This document shows, one piece after another, positions 22,548-30,799 of a stretch of 41,455 bases of DNA (positions are counted from its first letter, which is position 1; every line of letters starts with the position of its first letter). The stretch comes from Chara braunii (lineage: Eukaryota > Streptophyta > Charophyceae > Charales > Characeae), in the NCBI GenBank assembly GCA_003427395.1, contig BFEA01000486.1, positions 1,069,790 through 1,111,244 of the forward strand, given 5' to 3'. The notes under the pieces were generated by a model that was not told where the DNA came from, did no database searches, and was given only the letters and a program-made list of their open reading frames with translations. A program made the position numbers and the translations under genes.

Positions 22548-23196
22548 CGTGAGCTCTTACCCCCTCAAACTCCCTTAACCTTTCGAATATAGATGCTAGC
22601 TCTCTCCTAGGGGGAACCCCAGCATAGACACACCGAGTGTAAAGCCAAAATAGCCCTTGCGTCCGCACCCCGGATCGTTGTGCGGTTCGAAGTATCTCCA
22701 CTACTCTCCCTTCCGGGTCCCGTAGGAGCGATCACCCAAGAATTCAGGCAAGGCTACGTGGAGCACCTTGGAAGCTCGAGGGACCTCGCCTGGCTCGGCG
22801 AAGGACACCTGTGTCCACGACTCGTCCTTCCTCGTAACTGCTTAGCACCAGCTTGCTCGCTACCTCCCTCGCGGACTCAAGATGCTCCGTACGAGTCTCC
22901 AGACCGGTCACTGAACCCTTCCAAACTTTGGTCCATGAACCTTCATCGAGGAATACCGTAGCCTGAATTTCTAGGAATCGTCCTAGGTGAGGCGGACCTT
23001 CCCTTTTCACCCCTTCCTTCCAGGTGAGTCGACGAGCTCGGACCCACGCGTAAGCACCTTCTTCGATGCTCTCCCCCTTCTCCACACTCATCCAGTAAGG
23101 AGTTACGCGGGGGTCCCCAGGGATCAGGACCTGGCCTCTGTCACCGGCCTCTACCGTTTCTACTACTCCGTTTTTGCTGAGCGCAAACCTTACCAT
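22468..23196 (-). pseudogene. Unrecognised repeated module, minus copy 1 (5'-most)
   Basis: Two minus frames are separated by a frameshift near 22.73 kb. The first (23196-22744) has GAYAWVRARR and ATVFLDEGSW, matching GVFLWARFAV and GTIYLSREVW of the plus-strand module at 27.85-27.98 kb. The second (22701-22468) has GLFWLYTRCVYAGVPPRREL, matching LWVLYTHCIDQRIPPPGEL at about 30.73-30.79 kb. The gene is cut about 80 bp upstream by the opposite-orientation LTR that starts at about 23277, so its true start is missing. Confidence 0.62.
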
Positions 23197-23276
23197 CTAC
23201 CGATGTCGTTTTGAAGACCCACTCGTGGTACTTCTCAGGAGAGAGGGCGACGGACTTTTCCAGAGACCCCGACATC

Positions 23277-23352
23277 TGAGGTACGTGAAAAAGCGCTCGG
23301 AGGAAGGAGGGGGAAAGCGAAAAAGAGAGAGAGAGAAAGAGAGGGAGAGCGC

Positions 23353-23401
<49 letters not shown>

Positions 23402-25033
23402 CTACGGAGAGAGAGCGACCATAGCCAGTGTGAGGAGGAGAGCGAGAGTGGGAGGTCGACCGGGGAAAAGACAGAGAGAGGGGGGAGCAACGGGAGAGAA
23501 CGACCATAACCGTTATTGAGAGAGAGGGAGAAGGCGACTGGGAAAGAGAGAGAGAGGGGTAGGTCGACGCGCTTACGCTTACGCTTGGCACGCGCTCTGC
23601 ACTCGAGGCGCCCCGGGGACTAAGCCGCCCCGACGGCTGCAACTATTCTCTATTCGGATCACTTCGATTTGCGACCACTGTCGAGTTGGGGCGTTATCTC
23701 ACTCAAGCCGCTGCTATTGTGGCAACCTCGGTCGGGCTACCTCGATTGAGCCGAGGTGTTACTTCATTCGTCCGTTTTTAGATCAAGACACCTCCTTCGC
23801 TGTGCTTCGGCCGGGTCACCTCGACGGGTGTGGGGCGTTGCTACGCTCTATCGGAAGCCTTTGTACGGGCCCTTCTTCTGAATGGCCAAACTGTCGCTCC
23901 TAAGGTAGTGCCACTGAGGCGCTGCTCACGAAGATCTTGATTTATATATATATATAGAGAGAGAGAGAGAAAGAGAGCGAGGGAATTGAGGAGAAAGCTG
24001 GGGGAAGAGAAAGAGAGCGGCCGAGAGGCGACATAGAAGTCGGGCGTAACTTGTCTGTTCGCGATCAAAATACGAGTCCCCTATCGGAAGTTTGAAAACC
24101 AGTTTGTTGGCCAATCTGAACATCAGTCCAACTTGGAGTCAGCCTGTTTGTGATCTGAATATGAGTCCCCATTCTGAAGATCTTCTATCTTTATATCGGT
24201 CCGACCTGTGATCTATCCAAATGTGGGTCCCCTTGTCTAAAGTTCGGGAGACGGTTTGCTCGCTAATCAGAATATCGGTCCAACTTGGAAACAGTCAGCT
24301 CGTCGGTCCAATCTGGGAGGAACCCGAGTGTGGGTCGCCTGGTCGAAAGCCCCGGATACTGTTCGTTCACCAATCCGAATGTCAGTCCAGTTAGTTCCCG
24401 TTTGGAGGATTCGCTGTCTGTATATTGATCCGACCTGGAATCAATCCAAATGAGAGTCCCCGGTCGGAAGCTCAGGAAACAGTTCGTTTGAATTCAGTCT
24501 GTTCATAATCCAAATGCTAGTCCCCATAGGTTCCCTCGCTACCTGAATCAGTCCGTTCGCTGTCTGAATGTCGGTCCCTCTTCGGGAATAGTGGAATCAG
24601 TTTGTTCGCCACCTGAATATTAGTCCAAGCAAGAGTTCCTGAACCAGCCTGCTCGCGCGTTGAACTTCGGCCGCGATCTGAAGAGTCGAGACCCGTCGAG
24701 GGGTTGGCAATCCGATAGCAAGTTGAAGTGTTTGTAATCCGAGCATACCGGTCGAGGTGTTCAAGTCCTGGGATAGGTCCACGATAGGCGAGCAGCTCCA
24801 TGTACCCCCTTTTTCCTTTTTTTCCCCATTTCGCCCCTCTTTAAGTTGCTCTCGTCTCTGACGGATCTTCTTTTTCGCTCGGCCCTTCATGTCCTGCATC
24901 GAACTCGAGTGTCGAGCCCTGATTTGAATGCGCCTTCGGAAAAACCCCGTTGTAGTTGGGCGGAACCGCCGCCGGACCGCCAAAGGCCTTGGTATCGGAG
25001 ATACGGGACATAGGGGGGCCGAGGAGACCGACA
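23277..25033 (+). mobile_element. 5'-truncated LTR of second element, plus orientation
   Basis: This is the reverse complement of 9485 to about 11525, ending GACCGACA at 25033. It lacks the first ~2 kb of the 4-kb LTR, including the 112-bp satellite, so the left edge at about 23271-23277 is a breakpoint and not the LTR start. It directly abuts the minus-strand element's module gene. The PBS 3 bp beyond its right edge shows it is a 5' LTR. It contains a GA run (23356-23397) and the reversed 110-bp subrepeats. Confidence 0.82.
23356..23397. repeat. (GA)n microsatellite in LTR
   Basis: About 21 GA units, the reverse-strand counterpart of the CT runs at 11339-11478 in the other LTR copy. Confidence 0.95.
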
Positions 25034-25036
25034 AAG

Positions 25037-25054
25037 TGGCGCCGTTGCCTGGGA
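25037..25054 (+). promoter_or_regulatory. Primer-binding site, tRNA-Asp type
   Basis: TGGCGCCGTTGCCTGGGA begins 3 bp after the LTR end CCGACA. It is complementary to the CCA end of plant-type tRNA-Asp with one mismatch (17 of 18). This site primes minus-strand cDNA synthesis and fixes the direction of the element as plus. The tRNA comparison is from memory of plant tRNA-Asp. Confidence 0.85.
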
Positions 25055-25360
25055 TGAGCATTCTCCTGCGGCCTCGGCCGACTCAAGGACCGCGGAGTGA
25101 GGGAGGACGAGCGTGACAGGTGGTGGAGTGTTCGCCTTTTTGGTATCGGGATCAATTTCTTCGGCAAGTGCATTTCGGCGACAATTTTTTTTACGGCCTT
25201 GTATCGGCATTCGTTTTCTTCGACGGTTTCGTTTTCATTGTGTCAGCTTCGTCTTCTTCAAGCACTTTCAGTTTCGTCTTCGAATTTTTCAACGGCATTT
25301 CGGCATCATTTTTTTTCGGCATCGAAAATCCACGGTACCTTTTTGGTGGGGGCCTTGTTT

Positions 25361-25706
25361 TCCTTGCGAGAGGGGTTGCTGGGTTGTTTGGGGGCGAGGG
25401 AATTGGGGTGTCGGGATCTCTTGGTTTTGCAGGTCCGCGCCGACCCCGCTTGTGACTTCGGCCCCGCTCACGCCTTCCAAAAATCCAGGTCAGACTCTTG
25501 CTGGGGAATGTGATATTTTTTAAGTGTGTTTTTTCCTTGCGGGAGGGGTTGCTGGGTTGTTTGGGGGCGAGGGAATTGGGGTGTCGGGATCTCTTGGTTT
25601 TGCAGGTCCGTGTCGGCCCCGCTGGCGACTTCAGCCCCGCTCGCGCCTTCCAAAAATCCAGGTCAGACTCTTGCTGGGGTATGTGATATTTTCTAAGTGT
25701 GTTTAT
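25361..25706 (+). repeat. 173-bp tandem duplication in leader
   Basis: Copy 1 (25361-25533) and copy 2 (25534-25706) are nearly identical, from TCCTTGCG.GAGGGGTTGC to GTGATATTTT.TAAGTGTG. The pair lies in the untranslated leader between PBS and first ORF. Each copy contains TTTTGCAGGTCCG, which resembles a 3' splice site. Confidence 0.93.
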
Positions 25707-25758
25707 TTCTAGAAATCCACAAATTAAGAGGGGGAAACAGTTTGCTTGTGGGGTTTGA

Positions 25759-26355
25759 ATGAGGGTGAAAAACAACCAAAGGGGGGGAAGAAGAGCCGTA
25801 CGGGAAAATTGTGTGAGTGGGTCCGCACGTGGGGAAGAGAGAGTGGACGTTAGGGGGAAAGAGGAAAGGGGGGTTCGAGGGGGCCTACGAACGCCGTCGG
25901 TTTGCGATCCGAGAGGGTTGGTTCAAAGGGAGGGGGGTTTGCCGAATATACTCGACCCACACGGGTTGTGGGCGTCACCCGCAAGGGACGAAACTCCCGC
26001 GAGGGAACGGGCTTCTCGAGAGGGGGCAGGGTTTTCGGTTCTCGACCCTCGAGGATTGTGGATGGGACCCGTGCGGGACGCGACTCCCGCAAGGGAGTGG
26101 AGTTCCCAAGCAGGTGTTGTCCGGGACTTGGGGGCGAGAAGGGTGGTGCTACGAGTTCCGGGGCAAAGGGTTGAGGGAACTCCGACTGTCGTTGAGAACG
26201 ATAGGGGTAGGGGGCTAATTCGGGAAGAGGAGAGGAGAGATACATGGGGTACCTTGGACGAGGAATTGGAGGCCGAGTCTTGGGTGGGCCGGTGTCTTGC
26301 CGATTTCTCGGACTCGGATCTCGGGGACTATTGGGACTACGAGAACGAATTCTGA
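25759..26355 (+). CDS. First ORF of plus-strand element, unrecognised 198-aa protein
   Basis: This frame is open from an ATG to a TGA about 0.7 kb downstream of the PBS. The protein is basic and Arg/Gly-rich at the start. It has two clear internal repeats, LDPHGLWASPARDETPARE (about residues 65-83) and LDPRGLWMGPVRDATPARE (about 94-112), with a weaker third block CDPRGL. It ends with an acidic, aromatic tail (DFSDSDLGDYWDYENEF). I know no family with this pattern. The repeat at protein level with synonymous and conservative changes suggests past selection, which is my reason to list it as a gene. No counterpart was identified in the minus-strand copy, where the region is missing. Confidence 0.5.
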   Translation: MRVKNNQRGGRRAVRENCVSGSARGEERVDVRGKEERGVRGGLRTPSVCDPRGLVQREGGLPNILDPHGLWASPARDETPARERASREGAGFSVLDPRGLWMGPVRDATPAREWSSQAGVVRDLGARRVVLRVPGQRVEGTPTVVENDRGRGLIREEERRDTWGTLDEELEAESWVGRCLADFSDSDLGDYWDYENEF

Positions 26356-27336
26356 GAAGGTTAAAGACTACAAGGTATGTATTTAAAATGACCAAAGCTG
26401 AGAGACTCTCTTTCTAAAGTTCTAATTCCTCACCCTTTTTTTTTTTTTTGAGGACCCCGATTATGCTCTTCGGTTCCGAGAGAGAAAAGAGTCAGACGGA
26501 GGCGAATAGGAAGAAGGGAACGAGGTGAGAAGAGTTCACGACACAAGGAGGAGAATGGGAGGGAGTAGACAGGCTAGTGATCATTGATTGATAGGCGGAT
26601 GAAAGTCCCGGCACCCGGGTAATTCCACGCTCGAGGTGGGCCGAGTAGGGGCGTGGTGCCGGATAGGCTAATTTAGGCCTAGGGGTCGGTTCGGTGGGGG
26701 ACATAGGGCGCAAGTGTGTGACTTCGGTCCGACTCCGGGGAGGGGGTTGCCACCCTTCTTCGGGGATAACCTGTGTTCGCGGCTAGTCTCTATACCTGGA
26801 AGTGGGGAGGCCTTTCAACGGCGGAGGACAGGGAGGTAACCGAGTAAGGCGGCGTTCCTTCTCTGGTCCATTTGATCCTACTGAGCTCACATGCACCTTC
26901 TCCTTGCAGGGTAGGGGTGGTCTTTAAAGTGACCAAAATTAAGAGTAACGAAAGACTTCTTTTATTAGAATGCGTGAGCTTAGAGGCGGTCCCGGAAGCG
27001 ATTAGTGTGAGTAGCTACGGTGGGATCGACGTGTGGTGCTATACCTTTCGTCTATGGACGGGCAACTTTGACGTTGCGATTTACGTAGAAGAAGGGCAGG
27101 AGCAAGGAGAAAATTTCCTCCTCGGATGGGAAGAGGCGGTAGGGAGCTCTCGCATGGAAAGGGAAGAGTTAAGGGCGTACGGATTTAGATACTTCTACGT
27201 TTTGGGGTACCGGACCTACCCTAGGGGTGGACGACCTGCGCCGGTGATTCCGGACGCATATCTCGACGGGTCGGACGAGTGGAGAGTGTTTGCCGAGATC
27301 AAAAGGGAGATAGTGGGAGAGTTGGGGGGCCTATGA
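26244..27336 (+). CDS. Module protein P1, probably spliced (exons 26244-26374 and 26910-27336)
   Basis: If the intron 26375-26909 is removed, an ATG at 26244 reads without a stop through the junction (LKTTR|VGVVFKVTK) to 27336, giving about 186 residues. The exon-2 part has GGIDVWCYTFRLWTGNFDVA, IYVEEG, ENFLLGWEEAVG and then PVIPDAYLDGSDEW with a terminal helix. It shares the order strand-rich half, helix, IP.AY-type block with the minus-strand modules and is closely repeated at 27337-27660. The start is uncertain; without splicing, no good start precedes the conserved part. The first exon overlaps the 198-aa ORF in another frame. Confidence 0.45.
26375..26909 (+). other. Candidate spliceosomal intron, 535 bp
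   Basis: The donor AAG|GTATGT at 26372-26380 and the acceptor CCTTCTCCTTGCAG|G ending at 26909 are strong consensus sites. A CTGAG/CTCAC branch-like sequence lies about 25 bp before the acceptor. Joining restores an open frame. Against it, the start of the intron (TATGTATTTAAAATGACCAAA) resembles the start of exon 2 (GTCTTTAAAGTGACCAAA), so a partial duplication followed by an insertion is an alternative. A 14-16-base T run sits at about 26435. Confidence 0.5.
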
Positions 27337-27660
27337 GCCTAGGAGTTCTAGAAGTTGAGCCGGCAGGCATTAGCGTGGGTAGTCGTGGGGGTGTAGATGT
27401 ATGGTGTTACAACTTTTATCTGTGGACTGGAGATTTTGATATAGCCCTCCATGTGGAAGAAGGGGCGGATCGAGGGGAAGGCTTTCTTGATAGTTGGGAA
27501 GAGGCGGTTGGTCATGCTCAGTTAGAGAGGGAGCTTTTAGGAAATTACGGGATTCGGTGGGTTGCCGGACCTTTCGACGAGGAGAGCAACCCGCGCCCGT
27601 AATTTCACACGCCTATCTCGACGGGTCGGACGGTTGGAAGGTACTGGTAGGGATTGTCAA
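27337..27660 (+). pseudogene. Module protein P1', tandem copy of P1
   Basis: The frame reads GISVGSRGGVDVWCYNFYLW, DFDIALHVEEG, GFLDSWEEAVGHAQLERELL, with most positions matching P1. A frameshift near 27.57 kb ends the frame at 27602, while the neighbouring frame carries on with PAPVISHAYLDGSDGWKVL, again as in P1. It follows P1 after one stop. The pair shows that this module type was duplicated in tandem, at a spacing of about 365 bp. Confidence 0.65.
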
Positions 27661-27686
27661 GGAAGTGGTCCATAGCCAGAAAGGGC

Positions 27687-28430
27687 ATGGTTATGATTGT
27701 AGAGACAACTAGCGACGGTAGAATAATGATCGAGAAGGCCGACCTTCACAAGGAGAGAGAGTGCTTCAGTGTTTCCTTAGACCACCGCACTAAGAGATAT
27801 TTGGCCAGGTGTAAGAGAGGAGTGAAACTCGAGAAGGGAGTTTTTCTCTGGGCAAGGTTCGCGGTAGGAATTTGGGAAGGAGATCGGTGGACCAGGAATA
27901 GACCTAGGAACGAGGGGAAGGACCAACGAGCGACGGTTTATGCCGAAGGCACAATCTACTTAAGTCGGGAGGTCTGGGTAGAGTACGTCACCCACTGGGC
28001 ATTAGGGTGGTATCAGGCAGACCATTGAGAGATACGTGTGGGGCCTATTCTAAAGCGGATCTTTGAGGAGGTACCCCTTCGACACAACCTGCCGTTCCAC
28101 ATGCGAGTGACTTGTGCTCGGGACGAGGAGTACCCTCGTGCTACGGGTTGCGTCCAAGCCATTTTTCCGTCTTACGTCTTCGAGAGGGTGTGTGGAAAGG
28201 AGGTCGTATACGAGAAGGTCGTAAAATCCGTAAGGCGGGAGAAAAGGAGGGGGCTATCCTTTAGTTTGCTTCATTGGTTCTACTCCTATTGTGTGGACAA
28301 CCCGGTGCCGTACGGAGTTAGGGCCGACCGAATCCGAGAAAGAATCTCGCAGGAATCAGAGCGAGACCGTGAGGGCGGGAGAGACTACCGTTACCGAAGG
28401 GTATTTGGAGTTCGCCGAAAAGTAGGGTAG
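27687..28430 (+). pseudogene. Module protein P2
   Basis: From ATG 27687 the frame reads FSVSLDHRTKRYLA, LEKGVFLWARFAVG, ATVYAEGTIYLSREVWVEYV and stops at 28028. The next frame (28038-28430) continues with FEEVPLRHNLPFHMRV, SYVFERVCGKEVV, and the helical LSFSLLHWFYSYCVDNPVPYG. The first half matches minus copy 1 (AYAWVRARR, ATVFLDEGSW) and the second matches HALLSWCLRNPY of minus copy 2. A single TGA and a register change split what was probably one ~240-residue module. It is duplicated at 29319-30020. Confidence 0.62.
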
Positions 28431-28435
28431 CATGG

Positions 28436-28792
28436 ATGGTCCTTTTTGACAAAGACCTCGGTAGGTTTGTCGAATCTCCCTTAGACGAGCGAGAAGTGTA
28501 TAGCTTGGTCCGAGCGCCGGAGGGATCCCTGATTGGAGGAGGTTGGAAGGTGAAGAAATCACGGTCGGAGGAAATTTCGTGTGGATAGAGTTGGAAGAAG
28601 TAAAAAGGGAAACAACTTAGGTGCATCTCAAAATCACCGCAATAATCTTCGTCGAGCCTGACGCTTGGGCAAAGGTTGTCGTACCCCTGGTCTTGGGCCA
28701 AGGGGGTGGGCTGAAGCTATTGATCCACGAAGCAAGAGAAGTGAGGAGGAGGTGGATAGTTAGGACCCGGAGGGGATTTAACTTTGTGGCGA
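28436..28792 (+). pseudogene. Module protein P3, cut by gap
   Basis: It begins MVLFDKDLGRFVES and EVYSLVRAPEGSLIGGGW, then after frame changes VHLKITAIIFVEPDAWAKVV and RRRWIVRTRRGFNFV up to the N gap. AIIFVEPDAW is this copy's version of the recurring strand motif. The full order of P3 is better seen at 30068-30790. Confidence 0.55.
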
Positions 28793-29152
28793 NNNNNNNN
28801 NNNNNNNNNNNNNNNNNNNNNNNNNNNNNNNNNNNNNNNNNNNNNNNNNNNNNNNNNNNNNNNNNNNNNNNNNNNNNNNNNNNNNNNNNNNNNNNNNNNN
28901 NNNNNNNNNNNNNNNNNNNNNNNNNNNNNNNNNNNNNNNNNNNNNNNNNNNNNNNNNNNNNNNNNNNNNNNNNNNNNNNNNNNNNNNNNNNNNNNNNNNN
29001 NNNNNNNNNNNNNNNNNNNNNNNNNNNNNNNNNNNNNNNNNNNNNNNNNNNNNNNNNNNNNNNNNNNNNNNNNNNNNNNNNNNNNNNNNNNNNNNNNNNN
29101 NNNNNNNNNNNNNNNNNNNNNNNNNNNNNNNNNNNNNNNNNNNNNNNNNNNN
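28793..29152. other. Assembly gap (N) in repeated region
   Basis: Here 360 undetermined bases. The sequence just after the gap joins a P2-like piece (29153-29188) directly to a P3-like piece (29189-29310), an order not found elsewhere in the window, so the contig ends around the gap may be wrongly joined. Confidence 0.99.
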
Positions 29153-29318
29153 GGTGCAAGAGAGGAGTGCAAGTCGAGAAGGGAGTTTGGATAGTTAGGA
29201 CCCGGAGGGGATTTAACTTTGTGGCGATAGAGGAGGAAAGACTCGCTCGGGCAGGCGAGCTTTCGAGGTCGAGTTATCCGGTGATCACAAGGGCCCCGAG
29301 CTTTGTGCCAGAGAGGGC

Positions 29319-30020
29319 ATGGTTAGGATTGTAGAGACAACTAGCGACGGTAGAATCCTGATCGAGAAGGTCGACCTTCACAAGGAGAGAGAGTGCTTCA
29401 GTGTTTCCTTAGACCACCGCACTGAGAGATATTTGGCCGGGTGCAAGAGAGGAGTGAAACTCGAGAAGGGAGTTTTTCTCTGGGCACGGTTCGCGGTAGG
29501 AATTTGGGAAGGAGATCGGTGGACCAGGAATAAACCTAGGAACGAGGGAAAGGCCCGACGAGCGACGGTTTGTGCCGAAGGCACAATCTACTTAAGTCGG
29601 GAGGTCTGGGTAGAGTACGTCACCCACTGGGCATTAGGGTGGTATCAGGCGGACCATTGAGAGATACGCTTGGGGCCTATTCTAAAGCGGATCTTTGAGG
29701 AGGTACCCCTTCGGCACAACCTGCCGTTCCACATGCGAGTGACTTGTGCTCGGGACGAGGAGTACCCTCGTGCTACGGGTTGCGTCCAAGCCATTTTTTC
29801 GTCTTACGTCTTCGGGAGGGTGTGTGGAAAGGAGGCCGTATACGAGAAGGTCGTAAAATCGGTAAGGCTGGAGAAAAGGAGGGGGCTATCCTTTAGTTCG
29901 CTTCATTGGTTCTACTCCTATTGTGTGGACAACCCGGTGCCATACGGAGTTAGGGCCGACCGAATCCGAGAAAGGATCTCGCAGGAATCAGAGCGAGACC
30001 GTGAGGGCGGGAGAGACTAA
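29319..30020 (+). pseudogene. Module protein P2, second copy
   Basis: Near-identical repeat of 27687-28381, offset by 1632 bp, with scattered substitutions (for example IMIEKAD versus ILIEKVD, RREKRRG versus RLEKRRG). The same TGA splits it after QADH. The shared stop shows the duplication is younger than the inactivation, or that the two are alleles or assembly duplicates of one locus. Confidence 0.65.
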
Positions 30021-30412
30021 CGTTACCAAAGGGTATTTGGAGTCCGCCGAAAGGTAGGGTAGCATGGATGGTCCTTTTTGACAAAGACCTCGGTAGGTCT
30101 GTCGAATCTCCCTTAGAGGAGCGAGAAGTGTATAGCTTGGTCCGAGCGCCGGAGGGATCCCTGATTGGAGGAGGTTGGAAGGTAAAGAAATCACGGTCGG
30201 GGAAATTTCGTGTGGATAGAGTCGGAAGAAGTAAAAAGGGAAACAACTGAGGTGCATCTCAAAATCACCGCAATAATCTTCGTCGAGCCTGGCGCTTGGG
30301 CAAAGGTTGTCATACCCCTGGTCTTGGACCAAGGGGGTGGGCTGAAGCTATTGATCCACGAAGCAAGAGAAGTGAGGAGGAGGTGGATAGTTAGGACCCG
30401 GAGGGGATTTAA

Positions 30413-30678
30413 CTTTGTGGCGATAGAGGAGGAAAGACTCGCTTGGGCAGACGAGCTCCCGAGGTCGAGTTATCCGGTGATCACAAGGGCCCCAAGCTTT
30501 TTGTTCTTGAGCACAAAGGAGGAAAGGCTGTCTCTTATACACATCTAGATGTGTATAAGAGACCTTTGTGGCGATAGAGGAGGAAAGACTCGCTCGGGCA
30601 GACGAGCTCCCGAGGTCGAGTTATCCGGTGATCACAAGGGCCCCAAGCTTTTTGTTCTTGAGCACAAAGGAGGAAAGG
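30413..30678 (+). repeat. 115-bp artefactual duplication around adapter
   Basis: 30413-30527 and 30564-30678 carry the same sequence, differing at very few positions, and are separated exactly by the adapter remnant. The second copy rejoins the unique downstream sequence at GGAAAGGTTAGTC. This is most easily explained by assembly of a mate-pair read through its junction. Confidence 0.88.
30528..30563. other. Nextera mosaic-end junction adapter contamination
   Basis: CTGTCTCTTATACACATCT (30528-30546) is followed directly by AGATGTGTATAAGAGAC (30547-30563). These are the transposase mosaic end and its reverse complement, as in the circularisation junction of Nextera mate-pair libraries, lacking only the last two bases. 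It is not biological sequence. Confidence 0.97.
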
Positions 30679-30799
30679 TTAGTCAAGCTCTTGGAGAGAG
30701 GAAGAGGATTAGGTCTACCATTTAGGGCCCTGTGGGTACTGTACACTCACTGTATCGACCAGAGGATCCCTCCGCCAGGGGAACTTTGGGGCATTTGTA

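Larger units (their letters stand above)
30068..30790 (+). pseudogene. Module protein P3, second copy, with adapter interruption
   Basis: It contains MVLFDKDLGRSVES, EVYSLVRAPEGSLIGGGW, IIFVEPGAWAKVV, RRRWIVRTRRGFNFV, and after the artefact at 30528-30678 the helical end EERLVKLLERGRGLGLPFRA, LWVLYTHCIDQRIPPPGEL. Setting the artefact aside, the order is the same as in P2: strand motif, central segment, then WFYSYC-like helix. At about 30800 the sequence switches to the PLE2 fragment. Confidence 0.6.

Noticed and set aside
23277-23290. TGAGGTACG at 23277 as the true 5' end of the LTR
   Set aside because: The 4-kb copy continues well past this point and starts with TGTCGG, which pairs with the CCGACA end; the opposite copy has CGAGG here.
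9485-25033. Large inverted repeats (9485-11525 and 23277-25033) as terminal inverted repeats of a giant DNA transposon
   Set aside because: The enclosed genes are gag-pol, the repeat ends have LTR character, and a tRNA primer site follows one copy. Opposed LTRs explain it better.
26375-26909. Poly-T-started segment at about 26435 as a reverse-oriented SINE insertion
   Set aside because: No target duplication or tRNA-like promoter was found. The splice-site reading explains the boundaries better, though I keep it as an alternative.
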